A stretch of DNA of 64,000 nucleotides. It comes from Prochilodus magdalenae. Lineage: Eukaryota; Chordata; Actinopteri; Characiformes; Prochilodontidae. Made by a program: the position numbers and the translations under genes. Shown here in pieces: positions 58,581-64,000 of this stretch. The DNA is taken from assembly GCA_024036415.1 (NCBI GenBank), contig JAMWET010006778.1, positions 1 through 64,000 of the forward strand, read 5' to 3'. The notes under the pieces are model-generated. The model was not told the DNA's origin and did no database searches. It saw only the letters and a program-made list of their open reading frames with translations. Position 1 is the stretch's first letter, and each line of letters begins with the position of its first letter.

Positions 58581-59826
58581 CCTGATGAGGTGAGTATATA
58601 TATATATATATATTTATATATAATTTCCAGAAATGTACCAGGAATATTTATAGGTTTACTGCATGGCTCCTCATGAGTTGAATAGGGTGCTATACATTGT
58701 GCTGTTGTAATGGCAGTATGTGAATATCGGGGGTTGGGAGGCACTGGTGGTAAGGGACACAGACTTGTAGTCTACCTACACAAAGCCACACCTAGTGCTT
58801 TTGCAAGTAAATTTGTATTTTTGAGATTTGTTTTGTTTGCTTTGCTTGCTTTCACAATGCACTGGCGAATACACAGCTACTTTTAGTCCGTATTTGTTAT
58901 TCAGCCAGAGTTTTGCAGGAATTCAAGTACTTTTGCTTTCACATTTGGCATCATGTTAACCAAAACACTACTACTTTGCATGGAAAATAAGACACTTAAT
59001 GCCTGTATGGTAGCATCCTGCTACTGACTCATGCTGCTGTGGAGGTGTGGCCATTAACTAAGCGACACTTTAAGAAGAGATGTAAGTGATGTAGATATAT
59101 AGTGGATGTTTGATATGCGTGTGTATTTGTGCTTCAGTCTCCGGATGTGGGTGTTTTGTGTGGGAGGTTACTATGGGGCGGGACATGTAGCAAATGCAGC
59201 AGAACGCTATGTGTCTTTCTGCTGGTGATCAATCAATACAAGAGTACTCCTCACAGCAGAATCGTTTTAGCAAGAAAGGACGGACTAGAGACAAACGCAT
59301 ACAAGTGTGAGACATAGATGAAGCCTATGATTGCCTGCATTTTAAGTTACTTTGCCACTTTCATGTTTGTTTATTGCAGCTTTTCTTTTAGCTAAAACTG
59401 AAATAACTAGCTAAGTTCAGCCCAATTAAAGTGGTCCTTAAGGTACGGTATTTTGAATGCAGTTTTATCTACACAGTGTCACCACTAGGAAGGTTTACCC
59501 TACCAGGAAAGTCACTGGTGCGTGTGTTTTCAAAAGCTGCCTTAATTGTAGATGAAATAAATGAAGGGTCATCACTGACATTTGCACAGTACTGTGTTTC
59601 TCTGCATACTTCGATCTCCTTTCACACTCTTCTTCAGTGGTCCACCAATGACTTGGAAAGATGAACCTTTGAAGGGAGTGATGTGTAAGTGACCTGCTAC
59701 TGAGTTAACCATTCCATTGAGACACTGGAGGCATGGCAATGCAGAGGGCCATGCAAAGAGACTCATGGGAGGTGCACATGCCCCTTAAGAAGAGTAAGTG
59801 TCTTTCTTATGTTTTATTGTGTCTAG

Positions 59827-60010
59827 ATGTACAGATACACTGAAAAACTACTTAAGTACAGTAACTAATTACATTTCTTCGTTACTGTCCACCACTGCAG
59901 CTTACTGTGAGCTAAGGAACAGGAATTGTTACAGTTGGTGCGATAGTATGTTATATAAAGAGTAGGGAGTAACGCTACTGTAGGGTCCCTGAGGTGCATG
60001 GAGGCTGTGG
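59827..60010. repeat. Duplicated block, copy 2
   Basis: Partner of 55815-56000, in the same orientation about 4.0 kb further on. Confidence 0.85.
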
Positions 60011-60834
60011 CTAATGGCGACCTCCCTTATTGTTTCAGTGTTATATGTCTTTTTGCTGGTGTCTCATTAAAAGAACACTACTCATGGGTAATGTCATGAG
60101 TTCATGGCTTCTTATGTATCTCACTCTACGCCAGTTTCATGATTTGTATATTAATATTATTAGTCATTTTAAACTTTACCTGATATCAATAATAAGACAA
60201 TTATCTATAAAGAGTCAAATTTTAGAAAAGGCAGAATACAAGACAGTTCAGTGCTAAGTAGCAGAGAACATGCTCTTCTGTTTCACCACCTCATTTAGTG
60301 TGGACCATCAGAAAAATGTGCTCCCACCCATAGCGCACTGAGCCAGGGTTCATTTGGAAGTGGACCGAGAACCGCAATATGCTCTGCACCATGGGTCTGA
60401 ACTATGAGTCTGAATAGATGTGTAGCTATCAAGACGCCAGTACTGTGAAAAGGAAATAAACAAATAGAAGACAATTTACAGAAATTGCTGGCGTTCTCAG
60501 ATCAATGGACAGGCCGCTCCAGAATCCAGATCATTGAATTTGTTTGAGATTGCTTGGATTGTGAGAAGCAGAAATTGCAACCAATACTAAGACTGACCAC
60601 TAAAAACATCTCTGTAGATTTCTGGAAAAACTGAAAACAATTTTGCAAAGAAGAATGGAGGCTGTAATAACGGCACCAAATCCTTGACTTGAAAAACTTG
60701 ATTTTATATCTGGTTGTTAAGGCCTCTGTGTAATTTTCTGCTAATTAGGTTGTCTGCTGTTTGCCTGGTGTTGAAAAATGAATAGCTTATTGCCTGGTAA
60801 TTAAATAAATGAAGAATGGTCACAGTACTGTATT

Positions 60835-61800
60835 AGTCTTAAAGGCAGAGTGGCTACAACAGCTTGTTTAATTGTTAGGGAGAAAATCAGGAAATGGCCA
60901 TGTAAAAAATGATTTACCACTGTTTATTTACATAAACGCACACAGATATTATCAGTGGACAGCAGTTTTAATAAAAATATTTTTATAAAAATATAAAAAG
61001 TTAACTGTAGGATATGGGCTTTAAAGCATGTGATGACTGCAGTATCATGTCTTTCACCCACGCTTATCGGATGTTCAGTATCTTGAGGAATTCAGTGTTA
61101 CAGGGTGAAAAGAAGGAGGTGTTTATTTGTAGGCAACTAAATGTGGTCAAAACCAGCTACTTGCGTCAGACCCTGTGTGCTTTGGCTTGCGGCTGGTCGT
61201 GCTGATCACACCTTGGGGATTGAAAGTATGCAGACAGCTTGTCTGACCAGGATCCACAAATCAGTTATTTTATTTTGCCGCCAAGTCACATGGTACTGCC
61301 TCAGACATCAGCATCACTCCAAGATGTGAAGGTGGGATATTAGAATGTGTGATGGGACTAGCAGTTACAGATCACCACCAGGCAGCACTAAATCAATGAA
61401 GCACTGGGAGGAATGAATGAGGGGCCATGGAGTACAGATAAAAAGGACAGTATGTGCTATTCTTTATAATGCCTTTAAAAGCTCCATGGCAAACTATTTC
61501 ATTTATTCTATGTTAAAAGCTGGATCCTGAGATGTCTCGTATCTAGCTCCATACCTACCTAAAACAAAGATGGATTTGTACATTGTGTATTCCCAAATGC
61601 TAATATTTTTACTTCTGCCCAATGGAGAAATGTAATCTATTCTTTACTCTGCCGTTCACACTGAGTGACTAATTTTTCTACACTTGTTCTTTCAGACTTC
61701 ATGTAAATCTAATGGGAAATTGTAACTATCTTTAATTAATCTGTAAAAAAGTTTACAAAATTCTATGCAACTGATGTGGACTGTATTGTTGGAGCTAATC
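60835..61800. other. Unassigned stretch
   Basis: AT-rich, with no domain-bearing frame. Confidence 0.45.
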
Positions 61801-61814
61801 ATACCAATTCAGAT

Positions 61815-62430
61815 TGACCAAGGAGTGTGACCAAACCTGAACTGGAAAACTGGAAGATTGGCAAAGGGGTGGAGCTTGTCCTCAATGTGGAGATGCAGTA
61901 ACAAGCAATGCAATGCAGCGAATGAGCTTGGGGAATACATACCGTGCCACGTAGGCCATAAATGGGTAGCAGCAGAGCAATTGGGGTGCTGGCAGTGCAG
62001 AAGAAAGAGACACTGCAAAAGCCAATGCTGCAAACCTTAGCCAGCAGGGAACAGAATCCAGGCAGCAAGATCAGCTGGCTAGTGGACTGTAGGTCAGATG
62101 CAGCATAGACAGGAGACAGCTCGCTGCCTTTATTGACACCGGCCTGTCTATTCGCTGCCACATCCGTGCTTTCTCCCTCACCCCAATAGTGGCATAATGG
62201 CCAATTGGGAAGCAATGACCATCCAACTTAAGTGCTTTACCAGCAGCCAAGTCGATTAGACAAGGAGGAAGTAGCTCCAGATCATGGTGGTGGCCTGAGA
62301 TGAGTGGTGGCTCATGCCCAAACAGGAGGTGTGCATCCTTGGTTTAGATTTAGATGGCGATGCTGGGCTTTGAGAGGTAATGAGCAGTTTGCAGAGAGAC
62401 AGTGTGGCCTTCATGTCCTGTTGAGAAAGC
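61815..62430 (+). pseudogene. LTR retrotransposon gag zinc knuckle and protease relic
   Basis: The plus strand holds a CX2CX4HX4C zinc knuckle, CWQCRRKRHCKSQC (61988-62029), ending a gag-like frame (61858-62040). About 100 bases further, in another frame, AAFIDTGLSIRCHIRAFSLT (about 62123) has the DTG active-site triad of a retropepsin, and VCILGLDLDGDAGL (about 62329), in yet another frame, matches the C-terminal ILG motif of such proteases. The order gag NC, then protease, is that of Ty3/gypsy-type elements. Frameshifts and stops separate all parts, and no RT follows, so it is a dead fragment. It is not shown to belong to the relic at 2465-3950. Confidence 0.75.
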
Positions 62431-62434
62431 CAAA

Positions 62435-64000
62435 ATGGATAAGCAAAACATCCTGCACCGCAGCTGTTTGGTTGATCCCCAGGACACCACAGGTTTTTAG
62501 GGGTTGGAGCTACTAGTGCTGAAGAAGTTGACCACAGAGTGCCAGGCCAACTGAATAGATCACAGAGCAGCACACAAGCCATACCTTCCTCAGTATCAGC
62601 AGCACCACAAGTGTGATGCTGGAAATGCCAGTGTCCTAAGTGGGACCATGAATATATGATACACTCTCTGATGGTGGAGGGGCTCCCAGATATTGTGTAC
62701 CAGGGTACACTAAAACCCATCACCACAAGGTGCTGCATTGGGGTCTCCTAGAACAATGTTCCCAAGGATTCTAGCCTCACAGATAACACTCAAGGCTCCC
62801 AAACCTTGGTGGAGCATGACCAGCACCCCCAGGCACTGTGGAGCCCTCGTAACACCCCTTGGTGAGCAAAAATGAATTGATGTTTGTTATGCTCAGTTTG
62901 TTTGCATGGACTTTATTTTAAAGGCCAGGCTAGGTTCTAAGGGCAAGAGTCTTTGTAGTGGAGTGACAGAGAGCAGAAATTCCAGTAAGGTTGAGCTATA
63001 GTCCAGAACCACCCACTTTACAATATGATTTATTTATTTATTTATTTATTTTTGCTTGGCAAACTCTTCTTTTACCTGAGTCTTTATTATATTGCAGTAA
63101 GACTGTATAGGTATTGGTTACTTTATCCAGCCCTGCTGTTTTCTATTTATGTTTATTGGTTCAGTTTTTCAGTTTGCCATGGGAATTTGTCATGCCTGTT
63201 TTCCTGATAGTACACCTCAGTTTGCCTATAGAATAACTTCTCCATGGTTAAACAGTACACAAAGCAGCTGCTGAAATATTGCAATATCACACTGAAATAA
63301 ATAGTACCCTGGCAAATGCAAATCAAGGGCTCTAAGAAAATTTAATCACCACAGTCTGCCTATTTGCCCTACAGAGGTGTTGCTTTATTGTCAGTGAATA
63401 AGCGCTCATGGTTCACAAATAATATCTGCCTCCATATTCATTTTTACCACCTCATGTATGGGTCAGTTCATGAACTGAAGTGATTAGCAAGGGCTTTTCC
63501 TTGACAAATCTGCTCTTGTGTTCATACTTCAGAAGAGCCTTTTTATATATTGACCTTAATATATTCACCTACTTCAATCAGGTTGTCAATCTATCTAGAA
63601 AATGACTATAGGCAGTTTCCTATGTGGCTCGAAATTTTCTCTGTATTGAAATCTTTGAGGGCCACATGCGTTGAGTACTTTAAGAGCAGCGCTTGAATTC
63701 GATTTCAATGCGCTGTTATGGAGCCAAGTTAGAGAGACTGCATCAGCATAGTGCTGAGTGGGCGAAAAAGAATACCATCAACAATGAGGCTCTCTGAAGT
63801 GCCTTACTTCCTCTGACTCCACACAGGCACACACATTCAGGATAGCATTAATATATGCAACATAAAATGAACAATAGAAAGAAATAAATGCAAACAAACA
63901 CAGCATAACAACCTAATCAGGTTCTATTGCTGTTTGTTTAAACAAGTGACGTCACCAGTAATGCTCATGCCTCAAATTAGATGGCAAAATTCTTAAATAA
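62435..64000. other. Unassigned 3' region
   Basis: A (TTTA)n tract lies at 63026-63052. Otherwise no gene; 63640-63760 is repeat-free and compositionally balanced. Confidence 0.4.

Larger units (their letters stand above)
57385..60830. repeat. Cluster of diverged local duplications
   Basis: The text 'aaataaatgaaggatcatca' followed by 'ctgacatttgcacagtactgt' recurs at about 57400, 58225, 59552 and 60800. The preceding 'aaagtggtc' plus 'gcagttttatct' block occurs at 58138 and 59422. 'tgtctttctgctggtg' text occurs at 59211 and 60046. Copies differ by many substitutions and small gaps, so this is an old, locally expanded region of about 3.4 kb. Confidence 0.6.

Noticed and set aside
1..64000. 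CRISPR arrays, bacterial operons or phage-type systems
   Set aside because: No spaced identical short repeats, ribosome binding sites or compact gene clusters; the content is that of a vertebrate genome.

Overview
The window reads as teleost fish nuclear DNA: AT-rich, intron-sized gaps, few long open frames, long CT/TA/TTC microsatellites, and dense relics of Tc1/mariner, L2/CR1-like LINEs, chromodomain Ty3/gypsy elements, tRNA-derived SINEs and foldback MITEs. The repeat mix, as I remember it from genome data, points to an otophysan (characin/catfish/electric-fish/carp group). Species cannot be fixed from this sequence. No bacterial features, CRISPR arrays or operons are present.

Only two gene starts are well supported, both on the minus strand. 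(1) 9897-7476: a secreted D8C-domain (uromodulin/GP2-like) glycoprotein. A signal-peptide exon with a canonical donor joins in frame to a cysteine-rich D8C exon, and TATA-like sequence lies upstream. The D8C exon seems to contain a fossil 96-nt intron whose acceptor is intact and whose donor is CT instead of GT. (2) 17044-16981: a signal-peptide first exon in a CpG-rich promoter flanked by a 60-odd-bp GA tract. Its later exons were not found and its identity is unknown.

Layout: 1-2.1 kb unresolved; 2.1-2.3 kb SINE-like repeat; 2.46-3.95 kb Ty3/gypsy pol relic (reverse transcriptase, RNase H, chromodomain; most of the integrase lost); 5.7-6.6 kb two L2/CR1-like LINE pieces; 7.5-9.9 kb D8C gene with a Tc1 relic in its intron; 10.8-14.6 kb MITE, tRNA-like SINE and a LINE relic with long 3' UTR; 16.5-17.5 kb CpG promoter.

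From 17.5 to 64 kb I found no convincing coding exon. The stretch is a gene desert or a very large intron. It holds five relics of one Tc1-like family (19.0, 21.0, 23.6, 29.7, 39.8 kb), four of which share an internal transposase deletion and one of which is split by a clean 576-bp solo LTR. It also holds two very young 31-bp-TIR Tc1 deletion derivatives (28.0 and 42.8 kb), several older Tc1 pieces, a compound minisatellite with TTC tracts (50.4-51.4 kb), a tRNA-Gly SINE nested in another repeat (54.8-55.9 kb), a cluster of local duplications (55.8-60.8 kb), and a gag zinc-knuckle/protease relic (61.8-62.4 kb).

No novel multi-gene system was found. The most rewarding items are the fossil intron, the nested solo LTR with exact target duplication, the near-identical Tc1 derivatives (one encoding only a DNA-binding domain), the TTC compound minisatellite, and an unexplained open frame at 37.4-37.6 kb.
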